Assembly (NCBI GenBank): GCA_030530215.1
Contig: JAUMVJ010000003.1
Span: forward strand, 1 to 64,000
Direction: 5' to 3'
Length of the DNA: 64,000 nucleotides
Source: Coriobacteriia bacterium
Lineage (GTDB): Bacteria; Actinomycetota; Coriobacteriia; Coriobacteriales; Eggerthellaceae
Translations under genes and position numbers: made by a program
Notes under the pieces: model-generated
What the model saw: only the letters and a program-made list of their open reading frames with translations
Database searches by the model: none
What the model was told of the DNA's origin: nothing
Shown: positions 34,298 through 43,467 of the stretch, one piece after another
How the letters are laid out: every line of letters begins with the position of its first letter
Numbering within the stretch: position 1 is the first letter of the stretch

Positions 34298-36466
34298 ATG
34301 ACCTCCCCTTACGATCAAAACAACACCGGCAACAATCTTGACGCACCCAAAGCCGCCGGCGCCGCGCGCGAGCAACGCAGCAGCGAGCGCGTCTCGGTGC
34401 CGAGCGCCCGCGAGACGCTCGAAAAGGAAAGCCGCGCTTATTCCAGCAACCGCGGCACGGGATCCTGGGGCAACGAGTCCCCTTCCGAGCAACGCAACCG
34501 CGCCGAGGCCGCCAAGCAACTTGAGGATTACGACTTCATGGCACCGTTCCGCAAGCCGGGCGTGCCTGAATACCGTGTACGAACAAAAGACCAAACCCCC
34601 ACGCGCCGCTACGCGGATACTTCCTCCAACCACTATCAGGCAGCTGGCGGTGCCGAAGGCGAAAGGTCCGCGCGCCCGAGCGTTCGCCGCTCCTCCACTT
34701 CGCGGCCAAGCGTTCGCCGTGAACAGGAACGCAAGCAGCAACGAGCCGCGCGCCCCAAAGCGCGCCGCAGCTCCACCAGAGCAACCGATGGCGCAAACCG
34801 CGGCTTCGAAACTGAACACACCCCGGCAACCCCTGCAGCAGACGCGCAAAGCTACCAAAAGCGCGCCACCAGCCGTTTCAGCGCCGAAGAAGTCTCGAAG
34901 GGCATCCAAACGGTGCAAGATTATTCCATCGCCGCAAAAGACGGAGGCTCCACACGCGCATCGTCGCGCTACTCCCGCAACGACCAGCTAGCGCATAGCC
35001 GCTATCGCGACCTGGGCGAGCGCGAGGAAGAGCGCGCAGAGGGTGCCCGCGGCTTCGTCCAAGGTGCAGCCCATGCCGCCCGCACGGCAACCGAGCGCAC
35101 CCGCTTCGTCCCCATGGGAACACCGGGCACCGCCCCCAAAGACCACGGCCCCAACCCCTTCGCCACCGCGCGCAAGGCGATTATCGGCGCTGTAGCGCTT
35201 GTGGCCGTAGTGGCCCTAGGTGTCTTCGGCCTCCAAAACTGGGACGCCAACCGCCCCGTGCACATCACCTTGAACGACCAGGAAGTCAACGTCGAAGGCA
35301 ACCAGCGCTCCGTCCAGGGCCTGCTCGATGCCGGCACGGTCAACGTGTCCCCCGGCAACTACGTGGCCGTCGATGGATCCACCATCCGCTCAGGCGAAGG
35401 CTACCGCGCCACCGCCAAGATCAACGATGGCGACGTTGACGACCTTTCCACCCATCTGTACGAAGGCGATGTTGTCTCGGTAACCAACGGCGGCGACATC
35501 ATGGAGCCCTACACCGACTCCGACGAGAAAACAATCAAATACAAAACCACCATCGAAGGCTCCGGCCCGGTGCACATCTACACCTCCAAAGGCCAAAACG
35601 GCACCAAGGTAACCCGCACCGGTCAGGAATCGGGCAAAACCGCCGAGGTGGTTACCAAAGAAGCAAAGAGCACCGTGATGACCAAGTATCACGTCGACAC
35701 CAAGGGCGACAAAGTCATCTGCCTCACCTTCGACGACGGCCCTTGGCCCACCACCACCGATGAGATTTTGGATATCCTCGAGAAATACAACGCCAAGGCA
35801 ACCTTCTTCACCATCGGCCAGCAGATTGCCAACCACAACAGCAGCATCCAGCGCATGATCAACGACGGCGACCAAATCTGCACGCATACCTATGACCATG
35901 CGGCTGGCTCGGGCAAGGGCGTCAACATCACCTACATGTCCAACAGTGAGCAGAAAACCGAAATCGAAAAGGGATACTCCTGCATCAAGGAAGTCACCGG
36001 CACCGATGCAAGCACTGTGGTACGCCTACCCGGCGGCAACCTTAACGAAAAGACCGCCGACAACATCAAAGACCTCATCACCTGCGAGGCGGGCTGGAGC
36101 CTCGACACCATGGACTGGAGCAAGCCCGGCGCCGATCACATCTACAACGTGCTCATGCAGGCCGAGGGCGGCTCGATCATCCTCATGCATGACGGCGGCG
36201 GCGATCGCTCCCAAACGGTTGCCGGCCTGAAGAAGGCCCTGCCCAAGCTTGTTGAAGAGGGCTATTCCTTCATCACCATGGATGAGATGCTATCCAAGTA
36301 TCCCTACGATGGCGACATCGACGATTCCGCGAAGACCTCCAGCACCGAGTCCGCAGATTCCTCGAGCGACACCACTTCATCCGACAACTCGGCCGACAGC
36401 AGCGCCGATACCAGTGCGCAGGGCGACACGGGCGATAACACGGCTGCCACCAAGGAAAACGAATAG
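34298..36466 (+). CDS. Membrane-anchored polysaccharide deacetylase
   Basis: A 722-residue protein in four parts. Residues 1-290 are a basic, Arg/Ser/Ala-rich, probably disordered cytoplasmic region. Residues 293-313 are a membrane helix (AIIGAVALVAVVALGVFGLQ). An outer segment of about 160 residues resembles YabE/DUF348-type domains (HITLNDQEVNVEGNQRSVQG). The NodB domain from about 470 has TFDDGPW, HTYDH and RLPGGN, with HDGGGDRS near the end. A Ser/Thr/Asp-rich tail closes it. It probably removes acetyl groups from peptidoglycan or wall glycans. The ATG at 34298 has a weak site. The downstream terminator separates it from the two-component system. Confidence 0.88.
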   Translation: MTSPYDQNNTGNNLDAPKAAGAAREQRSSERVSVPSARETLEKESRAYSSNRGTGSWGNESPSEQRNRAEAAKQLEDYDFMAPFRKPGVPEYRVRTKDQTPTRRYADTSSNHYQAAGGAEGERSARPSVRRSSTSRPSVRREQERKQQRAARPKARRSSTRATDGANRGFETEHTPATPAADAQSYQKRATSRFSAEEVSKGIQTVQDYSIAAKDGGSTRASSRYSRNDQLAHSRYRDLGEREEERAEGARGFVQGAAHAARTATERTRFVPMGTPGTAPKDHGPNPFATARKAIIGAVALVAVVALGVFGLQNWDANRPVHITLNDQEVNVEGNQRSVQGLLDAGTVNVSPGNYVAVDGSTIRSGEGYRATAKINDGDVDDLSTHLYEGDVVSVTNGGDIMEPYTDSDEKTIKYKTTIEGSGPVHIYTSKGQNGTKVTRTGQESGKTAEVVTKEAKSTVMTKYHVDTKGDKVICLTFDDGPWPTTTDEILDILEKYNAKATFFTIGQQIANHNSSIQRMINDGDQICTHTYDHAAGSGKGVNITYMSNSEQKTEIEKGYSCIKEVTGTDASTVVRLPGGNLNEKTADNIKDLITCEAGWSLDTMDWSKPGADHIYNVLMQAEGGSIILMHDGGGDRSQTVAGLKKALPKLVEEGYSFITMDEMLSKYPYDGDIDDSAKTSSTESADSSSDTTSSDNSADSSADTSAQGDTGDNTAATKENE

Positions 36467-36517
36467 GCGCAAAGCCGATTCGACTTTAAGCCCTGTTTCA
36501 GCTTTATCGGTAAAATC

Positions 36518-36556
36518 AAGGATGTTCGGACACCTGTCCGAGCATCCTTTTTTCGT
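36518..36556 (+). terminator. Terminator after the deacetylase gene
   Basis: AAGGATGTTCGGACA pairs with TGTCCGAGCATCCTT around CC, with one mismatch, followed by TTTTTC. It is a strong hairpin between the deacetylase and the response regulator. Confidence 0.93.
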
Positions 36557-36587
36557 CCCGCTTCGCCCTGTTTGCAAAGGAGCTGCC

Positions 36588-37268
36588 ATGGAAGTGCTTA
36601 TCGCCGAAGATGATGTTCGCTTGGCGCAGGCCCTTGGCGCGATTCTTGAAGAAAACGATTATCAGGTCGACCTGGTGCACGATGGGCAAAGCGCGCTCGA
36701 TTACGGCGAGTCCGGCATTTACGACGTCATCATCTTGGACGTCATGATGCCCAAGATGAACGGCTTCGAGGTGGTAACTAAGCTGCGCCGCAAGGGCATT
36801 TCCTGCCCGGTGCTCATGCTCACCGCTCGCGCCGAGATTCCCGACAAGATCCGCGGCTTCGACTCCGGGGCCGACGATTACATGACCAAGCCCTTCAGCC
36901 CTTCTGAGCTGCTTGCCCATCTGCGCGCACTGCTGCGCCGCCAAGGCGAGGTGCACTTCGAAACCACCCAGGTTGGCAACCTGGAGCTCGACTTGGAAAA
37001 CCAGGACCTCAACTGCAACGGCAAGACCGTGCACCTGAGCCACAAGGAATTCCAACTCGCGCGCCTGCTGATGACCAACCACGACCAGATCCTGCCCAAA
37101 GACAGCATCCGCAACAAAATCTGGGGCGTCGATTCGCAGGCCGAAGACAACAACGTTGAAGCTTATGTATCCTTCTTGCGTAAGAAGTTCCGCTTCATCG
37201 GCGCCAACGTGCAAATCGAAGCGCTGCGCAAGCTCGGCTACCGCCTCTCGGTGAAAGACGAAGAATAA
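36588..37268 (+). CDS. OmpR-family response regulator
   Basis: A 226-residue regulator. The receiver domain has the acidic pair in IAEDDVRLAQ, phosphoacceptor Asp51 (VIILDVMMPK) and Lys in DYMTKPFSPSE. The winged-helix effector domain ends with VEAYVSFLRKKF and LRKLGYRL. AAAGGAG lies 6-7 bases before the ATG. Three bases separate it from the kinase gene, its partner. The stimulus is unknown; the neighbouring cell-wall deacetylase suggests envelope sensing, but a terminator lies between them. Confidence 0.95.
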   Translation: MEVLIAEDDVRLAQALGAILEENDYQVDLVHDGQSALDYGESGIYDVIILDVMMPKMNGFEVVTKLRRKGISCPVLMLTARAEIPDKIRGFDSGADDYMTKPFSPSELLAHLRALLRRQGEVHFETTQVGNLELDLENQDLNCNGKTVHLSHKEFQLARLLMTNHDQILPKDSIRNKIWGVDSQAEDNNVEAYVSFLRKKFRFIGANVQIEALRKLGYRLSVKDEE

Positions 37269-37271
37269 TCA

Positions 37272-38615
37272 ATGACGCTGTTCAAAGACAAATCCATGCT
37301 CGGAAAGCTGCGCAGCAAGTTCGTGGCTTTGAACATGGCGACGGTCGCGGTCGTGCTCGTCGTCGTCTTGGGCGGCATTCTTTTCTTCAACCACCAGCAA
37401 ACCCAGGCGCAGGTCGACGGCGCGCTTGACGAGGCACTTAAACCCTATGTCACCTATGCGCTCGAGCAATCGGGCGACATCAGCAAGTCCGACGCCGTCG
37501 ATATGGCTAAAAACGACCGCTCCAAAGTTGCATCGAGCATCGGTAACCGAGGCGACAAGGACTTAACGCCCATCGCGGTGTACAAAGTAAGCTCGGACGG
37601 ATCCTACAGCTACCTGTCCGATGCAAGTTCCGCGCGCTTGTCTGACTATATCCTTGAGGATGCCCTCACCGACACCATCCACTCCTCCGACTTCGACCAA
37701 AGCGCAAGCATCGTGCAGAAAAGCGAAGCTCTGGACGACCTGGGACTGTACTGCCACGTTGCCTTCATTGGCGACACCGCCTACGTCGCCTACGCCGACA
37801 TGAGCTCCATCCAAGGATGGCAGCAGCTCGCGGTGATCCTTGTTCTGGCAGGCTTGGGCGCGCTCGTCGTCTTCTTCGTCATCAGCCTGTACTTCAGCCG
37901 CTGGGCCCTTAAGCCCGTGGAGGAATCCTGGACGGCGCAGAAGAATTTCGTGGCGGACGCCTCGCACGAGCTGAAGACCCCGCTCACCGTCATATTGGCC
38001 AACACCTCGCTTGTGCAGAAGCACGCGGATTCAAGCGTGGCAAGCCAATCGCAGTGGCTCGAAAGCACCGAGCACGAGGCCAAGCGCATGCAGGGCCTGG
38101 TGGACGACATGCTCACCCTCGCGCGCCTTGACGAAGGCCTCCCCGAAAGCCATCAGTTCTCGCAGCTCGACCTTTCCACCATTGCTGAGGGCACGCTTCT
38201 GCAATTCGAATCGCTGGCCTGGGAAAACAACATTACCGTCACCGACCAGATTGAGGAAGGCATCGTTCTTCAAGGCGACGAGAGCAAGATCGACCGTCTG
38301 GTGAACACCCTGCTCGAGAATGCCTGCAAGTACGCCGGCAAGGGCGGGCAGGTCAATGTGCTTTTAAAAAAGGAAGGAAACCAGGCGCTGTTCAGCGTAT
38401 CCAATTCAGGCGCGCAGATTCCCGCCGAAGACCTGCCTCACGTATTCGACCGCTTCTACCGCGCCGACAAAGCGCGCACCCACAGCGACGCGGCCGGGCA
38501 TGGTTTGGGATTGAGCATCGCCGCGAAAATCGTCGAGGAGCATCATGGCTCCATCGGCGCGGCAAGCGATAACAAACTCACCGTCTTCACCGTCAAGCTT
38601 CCTTTAGGCAAATAG
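37272..38615 (+). CDS. Sensor histidine kinase
   Basis: A 447-residue membrane kinase. Membrane helices lie at about 19-40 and 186-207 and flank an extracytoplasmic sensor of about 145 residues with no recognised fold. The HisKA domain has His232 in ADASHELKTPLTVI. The HATPase domain shows LLENACKYAG (N box), FDRFYRAD (F box) and GHGLGLSIAAKIVEEHHG (G box). A HAMP domain is not obvious; the second helix leads almost directly to the His domain. It is transcribed with the response regulator. Confidence 0.95.
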   Translation: MTLFKDKSMLGKLRSKFVALNMATVAVVLVVVLGGILFFNHQQTQAQVDGALDEALKPYVTYALEQSGDISKSDAVDMAKNDRSKVASSIGNRGDKDLTPIAVYKVSSDGSYSYLSDASSARLSDYILEDALTDTIHSSDFDQSASIVQKSEALDDLGLYCHVAFIGDTAYVAYADMSSIQGWQQLAVILVLAGLGALVVFFVISLYFSRWALKPVEESWTAQKNFVADASHELKTPLTVILANTSLVQKHADSSVASQSQWLESTEHEAKRMQGLVDDMLTLARLDEGLPESHQFSQLDLSTIAEGTLLQFESLAWENNITVTDQIEEGIVLQGDESKIDRLVNTLLENACKYAGKGGQVNVLLKKEGNQALFSVSNSGAQIPAEDLPHVFDRFYRADKARTHSDAAGHGLGLSIAAKIVEEHHGSIGAASDNKLTVFTVKLPLGK

Positions 38616-38762
38616 GCGCAAGACAATGGGTCGCCTGATTGGCACCAGCCGCAAGCCGTGTGCCCAGCCCATAGACAGAGCCAAAGCATCTAATCCTGAA
38701 TAAAAAAGAAGCCAGCTCGCCCCGCCTTGCCCAAACCAGAAAACAAGCCTAGCCTAGCCTTC

Positions 38763-39350
38763 TTACTGTGCGACGCGCAGGCTCACATCGCGAATTGCCG
38801 CATCATAAATCAAGTGGCCGATCTGGGATTTCGAGATATCGCCCGGGTCCTGCAACCAGCGCGAGATCATGAACAAAGTCCCCGTGAGGGTGTATTCCAA
38901 AATCAAATCGATTTCTTGCTCGGAATGCTCGCCGGTATCGGCAACTACGTACTTGCGCCACAAGGGCTTAAGACCCTGCTTGAGTTTGATTAGAAACGAG
39001 GGGTCGCCCGTGTCGCTCAGCAAAACCACGATGTAGCGTTTATTCCGCTCGTAATAGGAAACGACTTCCGCCAACGCAGCAATACGCGCAAGTTTGGAGC
39101 CGTCGTCGGACAGGCGCTTCATGCACGATTCAACGCAGGCAACCATGCCCTGCAAAAAGCGATCCTCGATTATCTCCAAAAGCTGGTAGACATCCTGAAA
39201 GTGCAGGTAGAAGGTGCCGCGATTGTATCCGGCAAGCTCGCAAACCTGAGCGACCGTGATCTTCTCAATAGGCTTTTGCGCGTACAAACACCAAAAAGCC
39301 TGCTCGATGTCGGCTTTGGTGCGCTCGGTCTGTTGGGTGCGTTTCCTCAT
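38763..39350 (-). CDS. TetR family transcriptional regulator
   Basis: A 195-residue regulator with the TetR helix-turn-helix (ITVAQVCELAGYNRGTFYLHF, residues about 32-52) and a TetR_C-like second half. I start at the ATG at 39350; a TTG two codons upstream is possible, and neither has a clear ribosome site. It follows the ABC permease gene by 97 bases in the same direction and may be the last gene of the transporter operon, but no shared operator is visible. Confidence 0.85.
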   Translation of the reverse strand: MRKRTQQTERTKADIEQAFWCLYAQKPIEKITVAQVCELAGYNRGTFYLHFQDVYQLLEIIEDRFLQGMVACVESCMKRLSDDGSKLARIAALAEVVSYYERNKRYIVVLLSDTGDPSFLIKLKQGLKPLWRKYVVADTGEHSEQEIDLILEYTLTGTLFMISRWLQDPGDISKSQIGHLIYDAAIRDVSLRVAQ

Positions 39351-39447
39351 GCTCAAAACGATACCATGCCAAGCTCTTGCCCCTCAAACTCGCCCCGGCC
39401 TTGCACCCCAGGCCGCGCTTAGGCGCCCTTGCTTAGGAGCTTTGCCT

Positions 39448-40206
39448 CTACCAGCGCTGCCCCGCGCGGCGCCAGCGAGTAAGCCTGCGCTCGCACAGGT
39501 CGAAGAACAGGTAAATGAGCACGCCCAAAATGGCAAGCGCAATAATGCCTGCGAACATGCGCGGATAGTTGACCATCGCCCACGAGTTCATAATGAAATA
39601 ACCCACGCCGGTGGAGCCCGCAATCGACTCGCTGAAGAACAGAACAGCGATGGCGATGGCCGTGGAAACACGCAGGGTGGTGAAAAGCTCGGGCAAGGTG
39701 GCGGGCAAGATAACGTGGCGCCAAACGTCGAGTTTGCTTGCTCCCAAGCTGCGCACCGACTCGATCATGGGCTCGGGGATCGCCTTGGCAGCGTCGCGCA
39801 TGACCATAACCACCTGGAAGAAGATCGTCAAAGTGATAAGGACGATTTTCGGCGTGCCGCCCAAGCCGAACAAAACCAGCAAGATGGGCAGGATCACGAT
39901 CTTAGGCAGCGGATACAAGATGTACAAAACAGGCGCAAAGAGCGCATCGACCTTGCGCGAACGACCTAAGAACAAACCCAACGGCAGGCCGAGCGCAGTG
40001 CCCACCACCAGCGAGAACCCGACGCGGTGCAAGCTGATGCAGAAATCGGGCACCAAGGCCTCGGCGTAGCGGCAAAACACCGGAACTGTTTCCTGCGGCG
40101 TAGGGAAGGCGGGAGTATTTAAGGCAAGCGAACCAAACTCCCAAGCCGCCAGCACGAAAACAATGCCGAAAACATAGCAAAGTACCTGCTTGATAGCGTT
40201 ATTCAT
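39448..40206 (-). CDS. ABC transporter permease, SsuC/TauC type
   Basis: A 252-residue inner-membrane permease with about six helices and the binding-protein-dependent EAA-type loop (DAAKAIPEPMIESVRSLGAS followed by DVWRHVILPATLPELF). YPLPKIVILPILLVLFGLGG is typical of sulfonate, nitrate and thiamine-precursor importers. The ATG overlaps the end of the ATPase gene by 8 bases, so the two are coupled. It forms a transporter with the ATPase and lipoprotein encoded upstream. Confidence 0.92.
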   Translation of the reverse strand: MNNAIKQVLCYVFGIVFVLAAWEFGSLALNTPAFPTPQETVPVFCRYAEALVPDFCISLHRVGFSLVVGTALGLPLGLFLGRSRKVDALFAPVLYILYPLPKIVILPILLVLFGLGGTPKIVLITLTIFFQVVMVMRDAAKAIPEPMIESVRSLGASKLDVWRHVILPATLPELFTTLRVSTAIAIAVLFFSESIAGSTGVGYFIMNSWAMVNYPRMFAGIIALAILGVLIYLFFDLCERRLTRWRRAGQRW

Positions 40207-40993
40207 GCGTTGCCCCCTTTTCCTGCTCGGTAGCCTGCGCCACGCCCGCATCCAACAAGGAGCGCACCTTCTTACACCGCTCGAAGAACACATCGTCGCT
40301 GCGATAGGTTCGCGCACCCATTTCCGGGTTGTCCACAATCCCGAGCACACGCCCCGGCCTGGGCGACATGACCACAATACGCTGACCCAAGAACACCGCT
40401 TCCTCGATGGAATGAGTCACCAGAATCTGGCTATGCTTCGAGCTCTTCCACAGATCAAGCAGGGTATCTTGAAGCTCCTCGCGCATCAGCGCATCCAAGG
40501 CCGACAGAGGTTCATCCATTAAAAGAAGGTTCACATCCATGGCCAAAGCTCGCGCCAAGGCCAAGCGCTGCTGCATTCCTCCCGAAAGCTCCGCGGGATA
40601 GCGCTTCTCGAAACCCGCCAGGCCAACCTTCTTTAGGGCCTCGAGCGTACGGGCTTTACGCTCCGGCGCGACAACGTGGGCAATCTTCAGGCCCAACTCT
40701 GCGTTGGCAAACACCGATTTCCAGGGGAGCAGGCCGTAATCCTGCAAGATCAAAGCCGTGTCCGACCGAGGGCTTTTAAGTTCTGCGCCATCCAGGCTCA
40801 CCGTGCCCGAGCTCGGCTGCATCAAACCTGCGGCCAGGCGCAACAAGGTCGATTTTCCACAGCCCGAAGGCCCGATAATCGACACGGCCTCACCCGTCGC
40901 GAGCTCCAAGCTCAAGCCATCAAGCGCCCGCATGGTCGTTTGACCTGCGGAATCGGTGCGGTAATCAACCACAAGCTTATCGAATACAAGCAA
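40199..40993 (-). CDS. ABC transporter ATP-binding protein, SsuB/TauB type
   Basis: A 264-residue ATPase. Walker A is GPSGCGKSTLL, the Q-loop is in LILQDYGLLPW, the signature is LSGGMQQRLALARALA, Walker B is LLLMDEPLSALD, and the switch His is in LVTHSIEEA. This is the subfamily powering sulfonate, taurine and nitrate uptake. A strong hairpin (41019-41050) separates it from the upstream binding-protein gene, probably reducing its expression. Confidence 0.94.
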   Translation of the reverse strand: MLVFDKLVVDYRTDSAGQTTMRALDGLSLELATGEAVSIIGPSGCGKSTLLRLAAGLMQPSSGTVSLDGAELKSPRSDTALILQDYGLLPWKSVFANAELGLKIAHVVAPERKARTLEALKKVGLAGFEKRYPAELSGGMQQRLALARALAMDVNLLLMDEPLSALDALMREELQDTLLDLWKSSKHSQILVTHSIEEAVFLGQRIVVMSPRPGRVLGIVDNPEMGARTYRSDDVFFERCKKVRSLLDAGVAQATEQEKGATHE

Positions 40994-41018
40994 ACTGAAG
41001 CTCCTCTGTAAACAAGAA

Positions 41019-41050
41019 CAAGGACCAAGGCGTATTTGCCTTGGTCCTTG
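41019..41050 (-). terminator. Intra-operon hairpin between binding protein and ATPase genes
   Basis: A perfect 13-bp stem, CAAGGACCAAGGC with GCCTTGGTCCTTG and a 6-base loop, lies 23 bases after the lipoprotein stop. The T-run after it on the minus strand is short (TTCTTG), so it may act as a partial terminator or an mRNA stabiliser, giving more binding protein than membrane components. Confidence 0.75.
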
Positions 41051-41073
41051 ATTTTACTCAAGCAAACGGGTTC

Positions 41074-42057
41074 CTAGCTGCGGCCCTTGAAACAGCCGCT
41101 TTCCGCATCGTAGGTGATACCTTCGTCAAGGTAACCCTTCTTCTTCATCCAAGTAAGGACATTGTCGACCATCTTCTGCTCAGGAAGCTGGCAGATGGGA
41201 TACTCGCTGACCTCGTAGGTTTCAGCGATGGCATCGGAGAGATTGGCCTTCTCGGCAAGAAGGGATCGGTAATCGCTAGGGTTGGCGTTGATCTTCTCGA
41301 CCGCCTTGTTCCAAACATCCTTAAGAGCATCAAGCGTGTTCTGGCCGGCTTCATCGCTGACGAACTCGGAACGCACGATCATGACCGACTGAGAGATGTT
41401 CTCGCCCGTGGTGTCGTCGGCGACAACCGTAAAGCCGTTTGCCTCGCCCAAGGCCAGCAAGCTTGCAGGCAATGCTGCGGCCTTAACCTGGCCGGAAGCC
41501 ATGGACTCATAACGAACGGGAAGCTTCTGAAGTTCCTCTACCTTGATATCGTCCTCGTCCACACCAGCGTTTTCCATCAGCGTATCCATGACATACTCAA
41601 GAATGGTATTGGACCCAACGCCGATAGGCACACCCGCCAAATCCTTCAAGCTCTTGATGGAGCTGTCGGAGGTCATGATGCCGAAGCGGCCCTGCTTGGC
41701 GTCCATGCCCAAAGTAACCCAAGAAACCTGAACGTCGGTGCCGGAAGCATAGAGCGACGCCGTGACCATGGGATCGGTCATGGCAAGGTCGACCTCACCC
41801 GCGTTAACGGCGGCAATAAGCTCGGTGGCCGACTGGAAGGTGGTCACCGTGGCGTCGATGCCAGCGTCGGCGAACAGCGACTCGCTTTCGGCAACCCACA
41901 TGGGCAGGATATCCTCGGTGGCCAAGGTGCCGATGGTCACCGACTTGGTCTCAGAGCCAGACTTGCTCGAGGAATCGGTGCTTCCGCAGCCAGCCAGGGC
42001 AAGCACCAGGGCAAGCGCGGCGGTCATAACGGTCAGGCAAGCGATAAACCTTTTCAC
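41074..42057 (-). CDS. ABC transporter substrate-binding lipoprotein
   Basis: A 327-residue lipoprotein with a signal peptide and lipobox LALAGC (Cys24 lipidated), followed by a Ser/Lys linker. The body resembles NMT1/SsuA-type binding proteins: IGTLATEDILPMWVAESESL, then FQSATELIAAVNAGEVDLAM and GVPIGVGSNTILEYVM. Candidate ligands are sulfonates, nitrate-like anions or pyrimidine precursors. The GTG at 42057 has AAAGGAG 6 bases upstream; the ATG at 42072 lies within that site, so GTG is the likely start. Confidence 0.9.
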   Translation of the reverse strand: MKRFIACLTVMTAALALVLALAGCGSTDSSSKSGSETKSVTIGTLATEDILPMWVAESESLFADAGIDATVTTFQSATELIAAVNAGEVDLAMTDPMVTASLYASGTDVQVSWVTLGMDAKQGRFGIMTSDSSIKSLKDLAGVPIGVGSNTILEYVMDTLMENAGVDEDDIKVEELQKLPVRYESMASGQVKAAALPASLLALGEANGFTVVADDTTGENISQSVMIVRSEFVSDEAGQNTLDALKDVWNKAVEKINANPSDYRSLLAEKANLSDAIAETYEVSEYPICQLPEQKMVDNVLTWMKKKGYLDEGITYDAESGCFKGRS

Positions 42058-42371
42058 CTGAGCTCCTTTCATTCGTTTAATGCATAAATCTTCACCTCAT
42101 GCACGAATTAGCCTATTGGTGCCGAGCAAGGCTCGCAATGAACAATCGCCACGCGTGTGTCAACGTTAGCGAACACGCTAGGGCCTCAAGCTCTATTGGT
42201 TCTGTAAAAGCAAACGCTCACTGGGCAAACACTTGGTAAGCGAGGTCCAGATGCAGCCTATAATGAGGGACAACTACCACCGCAAGCTTGGCAACATACC
42301 GGCAGCGCGTGCCCTCTAACTTGGCAGCGCTCCACCACAGGCATAATGCGATCGAAGGAACAGGAGCATCC
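42058..42371. other. Divergent promoter region between the ABC operon and aroE
   Basis: About 310 bases without a gene. A TATAAT box at 42259-42264 on the plus strand may serve aroE, though no good -35 element is at the right distance. I see no riboswitch or clear operator. Confidence 0.45.
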
Positions 42372-43241
42372 ATGACCTCACGTATCACCGCACGAACAGG
42401 AGTCTGCTGCGTCTTCGGCGACCCCGTTAAGCACAGCTTCTCCCCCAAGCTTCACAACAAAGCCTTCACCAAAGCCGGGCTCGACTACGCCTACGTCGCC
42501 TTCACCGCCAACGAGCAGACGATCGGCGACTGCCTTACCGCCGTACGCACCCTGGGTATTCGCGGGTGCAGCCTTACCATGCCTAACAAGATTGCCTGCC
42601 TGCCCCACTTCGATCACATCGACCCAACCGCTCAGATGATCGGGGCCTGCAACACGGTCGTCAACGATGGCGGCGTGCTCTCTGGCTACAACACCGACGG
42701 TTACGGCATGCTCAAGGCTTTTGAGGACATGGGCGTCACCGTAAAGGGCAACAAGATGGTTCTTCTGGGCTTGGGCGGTGCGGGTTCGGCCGTTGCCATC
42801 ACTGCCGCGATGGATTACGAGCTGGGCGAGCTCGTTGTTTTCAATCGCGCGGGTGGCAAGTCCTGGGGTCACGCCGCCGAAACCGTCGCGCTCATCAACG
42901 AAAAAAGTTCTTGCAAGGCCCGCCTGTGCGACCTGAACGATCTTGACCTTCTTAAAGAAGAAATGGCTACAGCGCAGATGCTCGCCAACACCACTAACGT
43001 TGGCATGGCCGAACTCGAAGGCCAAAGCGTCGTCCCCGATGCCAGCTACTTCCCTGCCGGCATGGCTGTGCAGGACGCCATCTACTCGCCAGCGGAAACC
43101 AAGCTTCTCTCGCTTGCTAAGGAAGCCGGCTGCCAGTGCGCAAACGGCCTGTCCATGCTCTTCTACCAGGGCGCAAAACAGTTCGAACTCTGGACTGGCC
43201 AGCCCATGCCGCTCGAAGTTTCCGACCTGGAAATGGAGTAG
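42372..43241 (+). CDS. aroE: Shikimate dehydrogenase
   Basis: AroE (289 residues) reduces 3-dehydroshikimate to shikimate with NADPH. The substrate site has GDPVKHSFSPKLHN, the catalytic lysine in SLTMPNK and the Asp in NTDGYG. The nucleotide loop is LLGLGGAGSAVA. CSLTMPNK differs slightly from the usual NVT-P-K pattern, and a quinate/shikimate variant cannot be excluded. I start at the ATG at 42372 with CAGGAG 6 bases upstream. Shikimate supplies chorismate for the trp operon in this window. Confidence 0.93.
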   Translation: MTSRITARTGVCCVFGDPVKHSFSPKLHNKAFTKAGLDYAYVAFTANEQTIGDCLTAVRTLGIRGCSLTMPNKIACLPHFDHIDPTAQMIGACNTVVNDGGVLSGYNTDGYGMLKAFEDMGVTVKGNKMVLLGLGGAGSAVAITAAMDYELGELVVFNRAGGKSWGHAAETVALINEKSSCKARLCDLNDLDLLKEEMATAQMLANTTNVGMAELEGQSVVPDASYFPAGMAVQDAIYSPAETKLLSLAKEAGCQCANGLSMLFYQGAKQFELWTGQPMPLEVSDLEME

Positions 43242-43344
43242 CGCCAGCTGGCACAAAACATCGCCCAAGGAAAGCTTCTCAGCTCGCGGGTAGAGCCCAA
43301 AACTCGCCTTGTATATAACATGCAGAACTCAAAACCCCTGCCGC

Positions 43345-43392
43345 AACAACAAAAGCCTCGCTCCTCTGAAGGAGTGAGGCTTTTGTTGTTAA
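43345..43392. terminator. Bidirectional terminator between aroE and pyrE
   Basis: A 21-bp stem with a single G-U pair (arms 43345-43365 and 43370-43390, loop CTGA), with A-rich and T-rich bases at its ends. It serves both aroE and the convergent pyrE operon. Confidence 0.93.
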
Positions 43393-43467
43393 GCGAAATC
43401 GCAGACCATCCGACCGATCAACTCGACGTTGCGTGCTCGGACTTACTGCCACAGGAAGGAGCGCCGT

